A stretch of DNA of 64,000 bases, from positions 434,001 to 498,000 of the forward strand of contig NZ_FTMO01000002.1 in the NCBI RefSeq assembly GCF_900156025.1, in the 5' to 3' direction. Shown here piece after piece: positions 55,322-64,000 of the stretch; position 1 is the stretch's first letter, and every line of letters begins with the position of its first letter. The position numbers and the translations under genes were made by a program. Under the pieces are notes generated by a model. The model saw only the letters and a list, made by a program, of their open reading frames with translations, made no database searches and was not told the origin of the DNA. This stretch comes from Allobosea sp. TND4EK4. Lineage in GTDB: Bacteria > Pseudomonadota > Alphaproteobacteria > Rhizobiales > Beijerinckiaceae.

Positions 55322-56161
55322 TCAGCAGCAGGCGGCCGCGTCACCGTCGATCACGCGGCGCGCCAGGGCTTCGCTGGATGCGGCGACGAAGGGCGGGTTG
55401 CGGAACTGGCGTTCCGCCACGCCGTAGCGGGGTACCGCCCCGTCGAGCGTCAGCACCACGCCGCCCGCCGCCGCCAGGATGGCATCCCCCGCCGCCGTGT
55501 CCCACTCCATGGTCTGTCCGCAGCGGACATGGAGATCCGCCTCGCCCGAGGCGATCAGCCCGAACTTCACCGCCGAGGACATCGGGACGGCCTCCCCCTT
55601 GCAAAGGGAGGCGGCGACGCCCTCGCTATGGCCGCCGCCATGGAAGCGGCTGACCAGGACACGGGGGCCTTCCGGAGGAAGCGCCCGCACCTCGACCTGC
55701 CGCGCCGCGCCGCTCACCGCGCCGTCGGGGCCGAATTCCTGGGTGTAGGCGTGCTCGCCACCGAACCAGAGCCTGCCCAAAGCCGGCGCGGCGATGGCTC
55801 CGGCAACCGGGCGCTCATCCACGACCACGGCGATGGCAACGCAATAGCTGTCGCCCCCGGCGAGGAATTCGCGCGTTCCGTCGAGCGGGTCGAGCAGGAT
55901 GAAGACCGGGCCGGGCACCGCGCTCTCCACGGTCTCTTCGCTGACCACCGGAAAGCCCGGCGCCAGACGCGCGAGAGCCGCCTTCGCGGCATCGTCTGCC
56001 GCGAGGTCGGCGGTGCAGACGGGCGAGCCGTCCATCTTCAGCTTGACCTCGTAGGCGGCACGCTTCTGCAGCAGCACAATCGCGGCGGCGCGTGCGGCTT
56101 CGGCAAGCTTCCTGGCGATGGCATCGCGATCGCGCAGGCGGGGATCGTCGCGGCCGATCAT
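55322..56161 (-). CDS. cysQ: 3'(2'),5'-bisphosphate nucleotidase
   Basis: 279 residues, inositol-monophosphatase superfamily. Metal sites: SEETVE, DPLDGTREF and the late WDTAAGDAIL. CysQ removes the 3' phosphate of pAp and PAPS made in sulfate assimilation and from CoA turnover. The C-terminal CC pair is unusual. It is tail-to-tail with the YHS gene and divergent from chpT. Confidence 0.93.
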   Translation of the reverse strand: MIGRDDPRLRDRDAIARKLAEAARAAAIVLLQKRAAYEVKLKMDGSPVCTADLAADDAAKAALARLAPGFPVVSEETVESAVPGPVFILLDPLDGTREFLAGGDSYCVAIAVVVDERPVAGAIAAPALGRLWFGGEHAYTQEFGPDGAVSGAARQVEVRALPPEGPRVLVSRFHGGGHSEGVAASLCKGEAVPMSSAVKFGLIASGEADLHVRCGQTMEWDTAAGDAILAAAGGVVLTLDGAVPRYGVAERQFRNPPFVAASSEALARRVIDGDAAACC

Positions 56162-56288
56162 TGCGGCCCATCCTTGATCATGGCGCTCGGAAGATGGGGA
56201 TTAACCACATGAAAACCAAGACGGCAGCATATCAGAGCGCAATGGCGCCACGCTCTCGGCGCAGCGCTCACCCCGGGATTTCGCCTCC

Positions 56289-56927
56289 ATGACCGCCATC
56301 TCGCTCGATTCGCTCGACCTGGCCGCGCTTCTCTGCAGCCGCGTCTGCCATGACGTGATCAGCCCGGTCGGCGCGATTGTCAATGCGCTGGAAGTTCTGG
56401 AGGAGGACGACCCCTCGATGCGCGACTTCGCGCTGGAGCTGATCAAGAAGAGCGCGCGCAGCGCCTCGGCGCGCCTGCAGTTCGCCCGGCTGGCTTTCGG
56501 TGCGGCGGGTTCTGCCGGGGCGATGATCGACCTCGGCGACGCCGGGAACGTCGCGAACGGCTTCCTCAACGACGACAAGCTCTCGCTCGACTGGGAGGCG
56601 CCGCGGGCCCTGCTGCCGAAAAACCAGGTCAAGCTGCTGCTGAACCTTCTCGTGATCGCCACCCAGGCCGTGCCGCGCGGCGGCAAGCTTGTCTCCCGCG
56701 CGACCGTCGAGGGCGAGCAGGGCAGCTTCCAGATCACCGCGACCGGCTCCCACGCCCGTATTCCGGCGCATGTCGAGGACCTTCTCGCCGGCGAGTCCGA
56801 GAGCGGCGTCATCGACGCGCATGCGGTGCAGCCGCTCTACACCGGCATGGTCGCTCGCGCTGCGGGAATGACCATCGCAGTCGCGATCGAGGGCGACACG
56901 GTCACCATCACCGCCAAAGCGGCCTGA
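56289..56927 (+). CDS. chpT: Histidine phosphotransferase ChpT
   Basis: 212 residues. A DHp-like helical hairpin with the phospho-accepting His in LLCSRVCHDVISPVGAIVN, then a degenerate HATPase-like domain lacking the N, G boxes. ChpT carries phosphate from CckA to CtrA and CpdR in the alphaproteobacterial cell-cycle relay. It lies 94 nt ahead of cheA and 6 kb from ctrA, linking the relay to motility genes. Confidence 0.95.
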   Translation: MTAISLDSLDLAALLCSRVCHDVISPVGAIVNALEVLEEDDPSMRDFALELIKKSARSASARLQFARLAFGAAGSAGAMIDLGDAGNVANGFLNDDKLSLDWEAPRALLPKNQVKLLLNLLVIATQAVPRGGKLVSRATVEGEQGSFQITATGSHARIPAHVEDLLAGESESGVIDAHAVQPLYTGMVARAAGMTIAVAIEGDTVTITAKAA

Positions 56928-57020
56928 GGAAATCGCGCGTTTGCGCCAACTCCTCAACCGATCATCAACCCTTATGGCGCTTTAGTTCAGGCCATGTGTC
57001 GCGTTGGGTGATGGTCCTGC

Positions 57021-59630
57021 ATGGACGAGTTGCTGCAAGAGTTCCTGACGGAGACCGGCGAGAACCTCGACACGGTCGATCGGGAGCTCGTCCATTTCGA
57101 GCAGGAACCGAATAACCGCGACATCCTGCGCAACATTTTTCGGCTGGTCCACACGGTCAAGGGAACCTGCGGCTTTATCGGCCTGCCACGGCTGGAAGCC
57201 CTGACCCATGCCGCCGAATCCGTGATCGGCCAGTTCCGCGACGGCGCCACGGTCCGCCCGATGGCGGTGACCGCGATCCTCGAGACCATCGACCGCGTCA
57301 AGGACATCCTTGCCGAGCTCGCCGAGAAGGGGCAGGAACCGCAGGGCAACGACGCCACGCTCATCGCCGAACTCCAGGCATTGGCATCGATCGCCAAGAG
57401 CGAACTCGAAAAGGCCCAGCCCGAAGCCAGCGAGCCAGCCTCGGACGCGACGGTCGACCCGGTCGCGGCCTATCTCGCCCGGCATGGGCACGCGGCTCCG
57501 GCCATTGCCGCGCCCGAGGATATCGTCTTCCAGCACGCGCCGGATCCCGAGCGCGGACCGGATGGCCGGATCGAAACCGTGTCGAAGACGGAGGCGGCGG
57601 CCCGCGGCGGGCCGGCGACGCTGCGCGTCCCCGTCGACACGATCGAGCATCTGATGACGATGGTCTCGGAGCTGGTGCTGACCCGCAACCAGTTGCTCGA
57701 GGTCTCGCGCCAGAAGGAGGACCCCGGGCTCAAGGCCCCCCTGCAGCGGCTCTCCCTGATCACGGCGGAGCTGCAGGACGGCGTCATGAAGACGCGCATG
57801 CAGCCGATCGGCAACGCCTGGTCGAGGCTGCCGCGCATCGTGCGGGATCTCAGCGCCGAACTCGGCAAGGGTATCGAACTCGTGACCGAAGGTGCCGATA
57901 CCGAGCTCGACCGGCAGATCCTGGACCTGATCAAGGATCCGCTCATCCACATGGTGCGCAACTGCGCCGACCACGCGATCGAAATGCCCGAGGAGCGTCG
58001 CGCCGCCGGCAAGCCGGGCCACGGAACGATCCGCGTCAGCGCCTATCACGAGGGCGGATCCGTCACCATTTCCGTCACCGATGACGGCAGGGGCCTCGAC
58101 ATCGACCGCATCAGGCGCAGGGCCGTGGCCCGCGGCCTGGTCAGCGAGGTCGAGGCCGAGCGCCTGAGCGACGCGCAGATCAGCCGCTTCATCTTCCAGC
58201 CGGGCTTCACCACCGCCGAACAGGTCACCGCCGTCTCCGGGCGCGGCGTCGGCATGGACGTCGTCAAGGCCAATGTCGATGCGATCAGCGGGCAGATCGA
58301 GATCGCGAGCCGGCCGGGCCTCGGCACGACCTTCACCATCAAGATCCCGCTGACGCTCGCGATCATCTCGGCCCTGATCGTCGTCATCGGCGAAGAACGT
58401 TACGCCATCCCCCAGACCGGCGTCCGCGAGCTGGTGCGGGTCAAAGGCCATGACGAGAACCGCATCGAGCAGATCAACGGCGCACCCGTTCTCAGGCTGC
58501 GCGGCCGATTGCTGCCGATCGTGGTGATGGGCGATCTGCTCGGGACCGAGCGTCACACGGAGGCCGAGGGCTTCATCGTCGTCACCCAGATCGGCGAACG
58601 CCAGTTCGGCATCCTGGTCGACAGCGTTTTCCACACCGAGGAAATCGTGGTGAAGCCGATGGCGAGCCGCCTGCGCAAGCTGCCGCTCTTCTCGGGCAAC
58701 ACGATCCTGGGCGACGGCGCGGTCGTCCTCATCGTCGACCCCAATGGCGTCGCCTCCATGATGGGCGTCCCGGACGAAGCCGGCACCATCGAGCGGGAGC
58801 CGTCCGCCAGCAGCCCCGCCGCAGTCGCCGACCGGACGACGATGCTGGTCTTCCGGACAGGGGGGGACCGGGTCCAGGCGCTGCCGCTCTCGCTGGTCAC
58901 CCGGCTGGAGGAGGTCGAGGCTTCCAGCTTCCAGCATGGCGCGGGACGCACGCTGCTGCACTACCGCAATCGGCTCGTGCCGGTGCTGCCGCTCGGCCGG
59001 ACCGAGCTTCGCACGGAAGGACTGCAGCCCCTCATCATCGTCTCCAACGGCGGGCGCAGCGCCGCCCTGGCTGTCGACGCGATCATCGACATCGTCGAAG
59101 AGGCCTTCGAGCCGGAGATGGCGACGGGCAGCGAGCGTGGGGTCATCGGGTCCGCGATGATCCGGAACCGGGCGACCGACATCGTCGATCTTGCGCATTA
59201 TCTGCCGCTCCACGAGCCCGGATGGCTGGGGTCGGGGCGAACCGATCTGGAGTCGGGTCATATCCTCCTCGTCGAAGCTTCGGATTTCCTGCGCGAGATG
59301 CTGATGCCGGTCCTCAAGGCCTCCGGCCGCCAGGTCCTCGCCGCCGCTGACGCCGCGACCGCCCTGCACCTCGCCAGAGAGCAGGCCATCGGTGTGGCCC
59401 TCGTCGACCTCGATCGCGACCCGGAAGCGGCCTTCGGCCTGATGGCGGCGCTGCGCAGGACCGAGAGCGGAGTGCGCCCGCGCATTCTCGGGCTCACCGC
59501 CCTCGTCACGCCCGAGCTGCAGGTCAGGGCCGGCCAGGCCGGCGCGGACGACGTCCACGCGAAGTTCGACCGACGCGCCGTGCTCGGAGAAATCAATGCC
59601 CGCGCCAGCGATCTCAGGGATGCGGCATGA
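57021..59630 (+). CDS. cheA: Hybrid chemotaxis histidine kinase CheA with two CheW-like domains and a receiver
   Basis: 869 residues. HPt domain 1-105 with His44 in LVHTVKGTCGFIG; dimer and HATPase domains about 205-445; a CheW-like domain about 450-590; a second CheW-like region about 605-735; receiver from about 747. The receiver keeps the phospho-Asp (VALVDLD), Thr (LGLTAL) and Lys (HAKFDR), but the acidic pair reads EAS, so only one acid remains and phosphorylation may be weak. The second CheW region is not typical of CheA. cheW overlaps its end by 4 nt. Confidence 0.94.
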   Translation: MDELLQEFLTETGENLDTVDRELVHFEQEPNNRDILRNIFRLVHTVKGTCGFIGLPRLEALTHAAESVIGQFRDGATVRPMAVTAILETIDRVKDILAELAEKGQEPQGNDATLIAELQALASIAKSELEKAQPEASEPASDATVDPVAAYLARHGHAAPAIAAPEDIVFQHAPDPERGPDGRIETVSKTEAAARGGPATLRVPVDTIEHLMTMVSELVLTRNQLLEVSRQKEDPGLKAPLQRLSLITAELQDGVMKTRMQPIGNAWSRLPRIVRDLSAELGKGIELVTEGADTELDRQILDLIKDPLIHMVRNCADHAIEMPEERRAAGKPGHGTIRVSAYHEGGSVTISVTDDGRGLDIDRIRRRAVARGLVSEVEAERLSDAQISRFIFQPGFTTAEQVTAVSGRGVGMDVVKANVDAISGQIEIASRPGLGTTFTIKIPLTLAIISALIVVIGEERYAIPQTGVRELVRVKGHDENRIEQINGAPVLRLRGRLLPIVVMGDLLGTERHTEAEGFIVVTQIGERQFGILVDSVFHTEEIVVKPMASRLRKLPLFSGNTILGDGAVVLIVDPNGVASMMGVPDEAGTIEREPSASSPAAVADRTTMLVFRTGGDRVQALPLSLVTRLEEVEASSFQHGAGRTLLHYRNRLVPVLPLGRTELRTEGLQPLIIVSNGGRSAALAVDAIIDIVEEAFEPEMATGSERGVIGSAMIRNRATDIVDLAHYLPLHEPGWLGSGRTDLESGHILLVEASDFLREMLMPVLKASGRQVLAAADAATALHLAREQAIGVALVDLDRDPEAAFGLMAALRRTESGVRPRILGLTALVTPELQVRAGQAGADDVHAKFDRRAVLGEINARASDLRDAA

Positions 59631-60121
59631 CCCTTCGATCCGATGATAGCGATACGGTGCCGGGCCAGTTCGAGGCCTCGCTCGACTATGTGACGGTCAG
59701 GATCGAAAAGCAGCTCCTGGGGCTGCCGATCGGCCGCGTTCGCGACGTCTTCATGACGAACCGGATCACCATCGTTCCGGGCTCGCCGGCGGATATCGTC
59801 GGCCTGCTGAACCTGCGCGGCCGCGTCGTAACTGCGCTCTGCCTGCGCAGGCGGCTGGGATACCCGCCTCCTCCCCGCTTCCAGAAGGGCACCGAGCTGA
59901 CCGCCGTCGGCCTCGATCACCAGGGCGAGGCCTATGCCCTCATCGTCGACTCGGTTGGCGAGGTGATGAGGCTCGATCACGGCACTCTGGAGCCGCTTCC
60001 CGGCCATCTCGACCGGAGCTGGTCGGCCCTCGCGACCGGGGTTCACCGCCTGCCCGATCAACTGCTCGTCGTCCTGGACCTGGATGCCGTGCTCGATCTC
60101 GACCTTCAAGCGGCCGCCTGA
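59627..60121 (+). CDS. cheW: Chemotaxis coupling protein CheW
   Basis: 164 residues, one CheW beta-barrel domain from DYVTVRIEKQLLGLPIGRVRDVF with LLNLRGRVVTAL and SVGEVMRLD. It couples chemoreceptors to CheA. The ATG overlaps the cheA stop (ATGA). The N-terminal 20 residues are an acidic extension. cheY follows after 31 nt. Confidence 0.94.
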   Translation: MTLRSDDSDTVPGQFEASLDYVTVRIEKQLLGLPIGRVRDVFMTNRITIVPGSPADIVGLLNLRGRVVTALCLRRRLGYPPPPRFQKGTELTAVGLDHQGEAYALIVDSVGEVMRLDHGTLEPLPGHLDRSWSALATGVHRLPDQLLVVLDLDAVLDLDLQAAA

Positions 60122-60152
60122 CGGCGCCCCCCACGCGCTCCGGAGACCAACC

Positions 60153-60518
60153 ATGAAATACTGCCTCGTAGTCGATGACTCAGCCGTGATCCGGAAGGTG
60201 GCGCGGCGCATTCTCGAAGGGCTGCAGTTCCGCATCGCCGAGGCGGAGGATGGCGCGCGCGCCATCGATTCCTGCAAGGGCGAAATGCCGGATGCCGTCC
60301 TCCTCGACTGGAACATGCCGATCATGGACGGATACGAATTCCTGCGCACGCTCCGCCAGATGCCGGGCGGGAAGCGCCCCAAGGTCGTGTTCTGCACCAC
60401 CGAAAACGACATCGCGCATATCGCGCGCGCCATGCATGCCGGGGCTGACGAGTACATCATGAAGCCCTTCGACAAGGAGATCGTTGCCTCGAAATTCCAC
60501 CAGGTCGGGCTGCTCTAA
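60153..60518 (+). CDS. cheY: CheY-like single-domain response regulator
   Basis: 121 residues. Acidic pair VVDDS, phospho-Asp in LLDWNMPIMDG, Thr/Ser switch FCTTEND and Lys in YIMKPFD are all present. A stand-alone receiver in the che operon. It may act on the flagellar motor or as a phosphate sink; the branch cannot be told. GGAGACC lies before the ATG. Confidence 0.92.
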   Translation: MKYCLVVDDSAVIRKVARRILEGLQFRIAEAEDGARAIDSCKGEMPDAVLLDWNMPIMDGYEFLRTLRQMPGGKRPKVVFCTTENDIAHIARAMHAGADEYIMKPFDKEIVASKFHQVGLL

Positions 60519-60554
60519 GCGGAGCGCACCGCCTGCGACCGATCGGATCCTTTC

Positions 60555-61664
60555 ATGGACGCGCGCCTTTCAGCCCAACCGGCCTCGCGGCAAAAGACCG
60601 TCGTCATTGCCGACGACTCCGTCGTCGTGCGCGGGCTGTTCGCGCGCTGGCTCGGCGAGGTCGGCAATGTTCGCGTGGTCGCCGTCGCGGGCGACGGGGA
60701 AACAGCGCTGGCGCATGCGGGTCGCTTCAAGCCGGACGTGATGGTGGTCGACCTCGACATGCCGGGCATCGAAGGCGCCGGCACGATGCCGCAGATCCTG
60801 CGAGAGAGCCCGCGCACGAGCATCCTGCTCGCGGCGACTCTGAACGAGCGCAACACCCGCCTCGCGCTGGAATGCATGACCAAGGGCGCGATGGACCTCG
60901 TCTCGAAGCCCGACAGCCGCAGGGGGATGACGGTCTCGCTCGACTTCCGCAGCGAATTCCTGATGAAGTTCAGCTCGGTCGCGCAGTCTCCGCCTCGGCT
61001 CGGCGCCCTGCCGCAGGAGGTCGACGTCGGATGGCCGCAGCCCGGCCGGCCGACACTCTCTCCGCTGGTTTCGGTTGTGCCGCGCTACCTCGTCATCGGA
61101 GCCTCGACAGGGGGACCACGTGCGGTTGCGAAAGTGTTGTTCGACATCGGCGATGGGCTGGGCGAGCTGACGACCCTCGTCGTCCAGCACATGCCGCCTC
61201 TCTTCACGGCATCCTTCGCGGACCAGATCGCCAGCCAGATCGGCATCCCGGCTCGGGAGCCCTACGACGGCGAGCGCCTGAATCGCGGCACGGTCTATAT
61301 CGCGCCCGGCGGACGGCATCTCGGCATCGATCGCCGCCTCGGCCACATCGTCGCCTCGGTCAGCGACGGACCGCCCGTGCACTTCTGCCGGCCTGCCGTC
61401 GATGTGCTCTTCGCCGATGCCGCACGCCATCTCGGCGCGGCCGCGATGGGCCTGGTCCTCACCGGCATGGGCAGCGACGGAACAGACGGCGCGGCAACGC
61501 TCCGCCAGGCGGGAGCCGCGGTCATTGCGCAGGACGAGGCGAGCAGCACCATCTGGGGCATGCCGGGCTCGGTGGTGCGGGCGCAGCAGGCGAGCACGGT
61601 CCTGGCGCTCGACGAGATCGGCGCGGCGGTCCGGTCGCTGGTCGGCGGAAGTGCTGCGCGATGA
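60555..61664 (+). CDS. cheB: Chemoreceptor glutamate methylesterase CheB
   Basis: 369 residues: receiver 1-120 (IADDS, VVDLDMPGIEG) and methylesterase 175-365 with catalytic Ser (GASTGGP), His (VVQHMP) and Asp (TGMGSDG). It removes methyl groups from chemoreceptors when phosphorylated by CheA. It overlaps cheR by 4 nt. Confidence 0.95.
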   Translation: MDARLSAQPASRQKTVVIADDSVVVRGLFARWLGEVGNVRVVAVAGDGETALAHAGRFKPDVMVVDLDMPGIEGAGTMPQILRESPRTSILLAATLNERNTRLALECMTKGAMDLVSKPDSRRGMTVSLDFRSEFLMKFSSVAQSPPRLGALPQEVDVGWPQPGRPTLSPLVSVVPRYLVIGASTGGPRAVAKVLFDIGDGLGELTTLVVQHMPPLFTASFADQIASQIGIPAREPYDGERLNRGTVYIAPGGRHLGIDRRLGHIVASVSDGPPVHFCRPAVDVLFADAARHLGAAAMGLVLTGMGSDGTDGAATLRQAGAAVIAQDEASSTIWGMPGSVVRAQQASTVLALDEIGAAVRSLVGGSAAR

Positions 61665-62542
61665 ACGCCTCCGACTTCTCCTTCCTGCAGAGGTTCTTGC
61701 AGCAAAAGGCCGGCATCGCTCTCGGCAGCGACAAGCTCTACCTGGCGGAAAGCCGCCTCAGCATCCTCTGCCGCCGCCGCGGCGGCGACACGATCGACGC
61801 CCTGATGCAGCAGGTGCGGCAGGGCCGGGACAGCGAGCTGGAAATGGCGGTCGTCGACGCGATGACCACAAACGAGACGCTGTTCTTCCGCGACCAGTCC
61901 CCCTTCGCCCTGTTCCGCGACGTGCTCCTGCCGGAAAAGCTCGCTGCCAACCGGGCGCAGCGCAGCCTGCGCATCTGGTGCGCCGCGGTCTCGAGCGGGC
62001 AGGAAGCCTATTCCCTGGCGATGATCCTCGACGAGATGGCGGGCGAGCTGGCCGGCTGGAGGGTCGAGATCCTCGGCACCGACATTTCGGGCGAGATCAT
62101 CGACAAGGCCCGGGCGGGAACCTACAGCCAGTTCGAGGTGCAGCGCGGCCTGCCGGTCCAGATGCTGCTCCGGCACTTCACCCAGCGCGGCGACAAATGG
62201 CACGTTTCCGAGAAGCTGCGCGCGATGGTGCGGTTCCGCCAGCACAATCTGCTGGAGCCGAGCGAATCCTTCGGCCGCTTCGACGTCATCTTCTGCCGCA
62301 ACGTGCTGATCTATTTCGATCTGCCGACCCGGGCACGGGTGCTGGCGCGGCTCGCGCAGCACATCGACCCCAACGGGGCGCTGATCCTGGGCGCGGCGGA
62401 AACCGTGCTCGGGCTGGACAGCGCCTTCACGCCGGACCGGGAAAACCGCGGCCTGTTCCGGCGCGCGGGGCCGTCCACCCCCGCCACGACGCCGCTCGAT
62501 CGACGCCACCAGGCCAGCCTTGCCGCCGGCTGGCGCAGCTGA
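61661..62542 (+). CDS. cheR: Chemoreceptor methyltransferase CheR
   Basis: 293 residues. Start MNASDFSFLQRFLQQKAG overlaps cheB (ATGA). N-terminal helical domain, then the SAM domain with RIWCAAVSSGQEAYSLAM and the DVIFCRNVLIYFD motif; the usual CSTGEE-like Cys is replaced within CAAVSSGQE. It methylates glutamates of receptors using SAM. Last gene of cheA-W-Y-B-R. A terminator-like hairpin follows but its T-run faces the other strand. Confidence 0.95.
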   Translation: MNASDFSFLQRFLQQKAGIALGSDKLYLAESRLSILCRRRGGDTIDALMQQVRQGRDSELEMAVVDAMTTNETLFFRDQSPFALFRDVLLPEKLAANRAQRSLRIWCAAVSSGQEAYSLAMILDEMAGELAGWRVEILGTDISGEIIDKARAGTYSQFEVQRGLPVQMLLRHFTQRGDKWHVSEKLRAMVRFRQHNLLEPSESFGRFDVIFCRNVLIYFDLPTRARVLARLAQHIDPNGALILGAAETVLGLDSAFTPDRENRGLFRRAGPSTPATTPLDRRHQASLAAGWRS

Positions 62543-62581
62543 CGGCCGGTACCCTCTCCCGGACGGCAAGCAGCGCCCAAA

Positions 62582-62606
62582 CAAAAACCCCGCCTTTCGG
62601 CGGGGT
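62582..62606 (-). terminator. Rho-independent terminator of ctrA
   Basis: Perfect 8-bp arms ACCCCGCC / GGCGGGGT with a 4-nt loop. On the minus strand the stem is followed by a run of T (the plus-strand AAAAA at 62583-62587), so it ends ctrA transcription about 100 nt after its stop. On the plus strand no T-run follows for cheR. Confidence 0.8.
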
Positions 62607-62703
62607 CCCGTCAACCTGTCGTGTACATCCGACGATCAGGTCAAAACTCTTGTGCAGCCTCTGCGTGACCGGAGCGTGACGGTCGCGGCCGAGTCTGTTC
62701 GGC

Positions 62704-63405
62704 TCAGGCCGGAATCCGCTCCTCGACATCGGAGGGCTCGCGCAGCACATAGCCGCGGCCCCAGACCGTCTCGATGTAGTTCTTGCCGTCGGACGCGTTC
62801 GCCAGCTTCTTGCGCAGCTTGCAGATGAACACGTCGATGATCTTCAGCTCGGGCTCGTCCATGCCGCCATAGAGATGATTGAGGAACATCTCCTTGGTCA
62901 GCGTCGTGCCCTTCCGGAGCGAGAGAAGCTCCAGCATCTGATATTCCTTGCCGGTGAGATGGACGCGGGCGGCGTCGACTTCCACGGTCTTGGTGTCGAG
63001 GTTGACGACCAGGTCGCCCGTCGTGATGACCGACTGGGCATGGCCCTTCGAACGACGCACGATGGCGTGGATGCGGGCGACGAGTTCGTCCTTGTGGAAC
63101 GGCTTGGTCAGGTAGTCGTCGGCGCCGAAGCCGAGGCCCTTCACCTTGTCCTCGATGCCGGCGAGGCCGGAGAGGATCAGGATCGGCGTCTTGACCTTGG
63201 CGACCCGCAGGGACCGCAGCACCTCGTAACCGGACATGTCGGGGAGGTTCAGGTCGAGCAGGATGATATCGTAGTCGTAGAGCTTGCCGAGATCGACACC
63301 CTCCTCCCCGAGATCCGTCGTATAGACGTTGAAGCTCTCGGATTTGAGCATCAGCTCGATCGACTGAGCGGTCGCGCTATCGTCCTCGATCAGCAGAACC
63401 CGCAT
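62704..63405 (-). CDS. ctrA: Cell-cycle response regulator CtrA
   Basis: 233 residues from [19 protein letters not shown]; an in-frame upstream start would add 27 residues without family support. Receiver 1-120 with the phospho-Asp in [17 protein letters not shown] and Lys in [10 protein letters not shown]; the OmpR-type winged-helix domain begins near 130 and has [19 protein letters not shown]. CtrA is the master regulator of division, replication and flagellar genes in alphaproteobacteria and is phosphorylated through ChpT. It is divergent from fliI. Confidence 0.97.
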   Translation of the reverse strand: MRVLLIEDDSATAQSIELMLKSESFNVYTTDLGEEGVDLGKLYDYDIILLDLNLPDMSGYEVLRSLRVAKVKTPILILSGLAGIEDKVKGLGFGADDYLTKPFHKDELVARIHAIVRRSKGHAQSVITTGDLVVNLDTKTVEVDAARVHLTGKEYQMLELLSLRKGTTLTKEMFLNHLYGGMDEPELKIIDVFICKLRKKLANASDGKNYIETVWGRGYVLREPSDVEERIPA

Positions 63406-63875
63406 GTCCACGTCCCCAATTTCGCCCGCAGGGCAGGTTGATCGTTCTTCTCGCCCGGACCGGAACGGCCCTGGGCGCCGACGCACTTGCCCGATGAAAC
63501 GCCACGCGACACGCTAACGGCGAATTGGTTAACAAACCGTGATTCCCGTGCGCAAGCGCTGTCTCGGAAAAAGTGCACGATCCTTGTCGAGGTGAGTCGA
63601 ATTTGACACGGATCGTCGCGCAGTTTTCCGCGAAAGCACCCTTTCGCGGAGGGCAGCCCCGGTAACGGACCTTTTCGGCCCGCGACACGACGCAGCTCTC
63701 GATGCCCAGTGTTAATCACACAGCTTAATGAAGCGTAAATCCTCGCAATTTGTTAGGAGAGATCAACAGAAGATGGACGCTGCCCGCCACGCCTTGTCTC
63801 CTGCGGCCAAATCATGATGTGGCGGGCGACCGGCACTCTCCTTCGCCGTCCCTGCAGAGGATCGACACCGAGAGC
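63406..63875. promoter_or_regulatory. ctrA-fliI divergent regulatory region, 470 bp
   Basis: No supported gene in this stretch. It holds two GANTC sites (GATTC at 63541, GAGTC at 63594), the CcrM methylation target, and a near-consensus CtrA box TTAA-N7-TAAA at 63725-63739. A run of TTAA words lies at 63710-63740. A 14-codon frame at 63773-63817 after GGAGAG is too short to call. ctrA in Caulobacter is autoregulated and sensitive to GANTC methylation; the same logic is likely here. Confidence 0.6.
63725..63739. promoter_or_regulatory. Candidate CtrA-binding box
   Basis: TTAA (63725-63728), seven bases, then TAAA (63736-63739), one mismatch from the TTAA-N7-TTAA consensus. It lies 136 nt before fliI and 320 nt before ctrA, so it could serve either. 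Confidence 0.4.
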
Positions 63876-64000
63876 ATGAGCAGCACATCCGGACATGGCC
63901 GCCTTGCGGCGCTCGCCCGCACGATCGAGGGGATCGACAGGGTCGGGCTCTATGGGCGCGTCACCGGCGTGCGCGGCCTGCTGGTCGAGGTCGCCGGCCC
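63876..64000 (+). CDS. fliI: Flagellar export ATPase FliI, N-terminal part (partial)
   Basis: 41 codons visible, running off the window. MSSTSGHGRLAALARTIEGI then GRVTGVRGLLVEVAG match the N-terminal beta-barrel of FliI, the ATPase of the flagellar type III export apparatus. Placement next to ctrA, divergent, is the common Hyphomicrobiales arrangement. The Walker motifs lie outside the window. Confidence 0.85.
   Translation, partial: MSSTSGHGRLAALARTIEGIDRVGLYGRVTGVRGLLVEVAG

Noticed and set aside
56982..59558. 858-codon minus-strand frame opposite cheA
   Set aside because: Exact antisense of a clear CheA; compositional artefact.
62587..62606. Terminator of cheR
   Set aside because: The T-run follows the stem only on the minus strand, so it is assigned to ctrA.

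Overview
The window reads as chromosomal DNA of a GC-rich alphaproteobacterium of the order Hyphomicrobiales, most likely Bosea or a close relative (inference from protein style and synteny; no 16S rRNA gene is present). Supporting markers are ctrA and chpT of the CckA-ChpT-CtrA cell-cycle relay, an EipA-type envelope protein, a petABC cytochrome bc1 operon with a Tat-dependent Rieske protein, OpgH, O2-dependent HemF, and an alphaproteobacterial MoxR-DUF58-DUF4159 block. No rRNA, tRNA, CRISPR array, insertion sequence, integrase or prophage was seen. The content is mostly core genome, densely packed, with many 1-4 nt ATGA/TGATG overlaps.

Layout. 1-4303 (+): end of an EAL phosphodiesterase, rplY, pth, a decayed DUF5666-like remnant on the minus strand, ychF and a double-domain MaoC protein. 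4335-9241 (-): a chemoreceptor with a periplasmic c-heme motif, selO, and a PAS-GGDEF cyclase. 9295-12536 (-): mtnP-apt-mtnA-aldolase, the gene set of the DHAP shunt for methylthioadenosine salvage. 12669-15440 (-): petABC. 15631-20288: ABC exporter, trmL-hemF, cca. 20285-28900: a minus operon (DUF1285, CoA pyrophosphatase, DUF6111, cca) divergent from moxR-DUF58-DUF4159-membrane protein. 29015-36389: GNAT, an exported argininosuccinate-lyase-like protein, Nudix, a 38-aa ORF, metallophosphoesterase, SDR, an Uup-type ABC-F ATPase and a small IGHNGGPPL protein. 36386-42451 (-): acyltransferase-3, glk-hyi, and opgH with an exported partner.

42490-48236 is the most intriguing segment: a tight plus-strand run of medium-chain dehydrogenase, VOC protein, divergent 6-pyruvoyltetrahydropterin-synthase-like protein, GT4 glycosyltransferase and SAM methyltransferase, followed (after a divergent cytochrome b561) by a RibA with a decayed RibB-like N-terminus. 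This looks like a pathway for a glycosylated, methylated pteridine-type small molecule. I cannot name its product.

48282-56161 holds a YfhO-like membrane protein, a HAD/PfkB pair, a coiled-coil membrane protein, eipA, a YHS protein and cysQ. 56289-64000 is a regulatory and motility block: chpT, cheA-cheW-cheY-cheB-cheR, then ctrA (minus, with its own terminator) divergent from fliI, which runs off the end. The ctrA-fliI intergenic region holds two GANTC (CcrM) sites and a near-consensus CtrA box, consistent with cell-cycle control.
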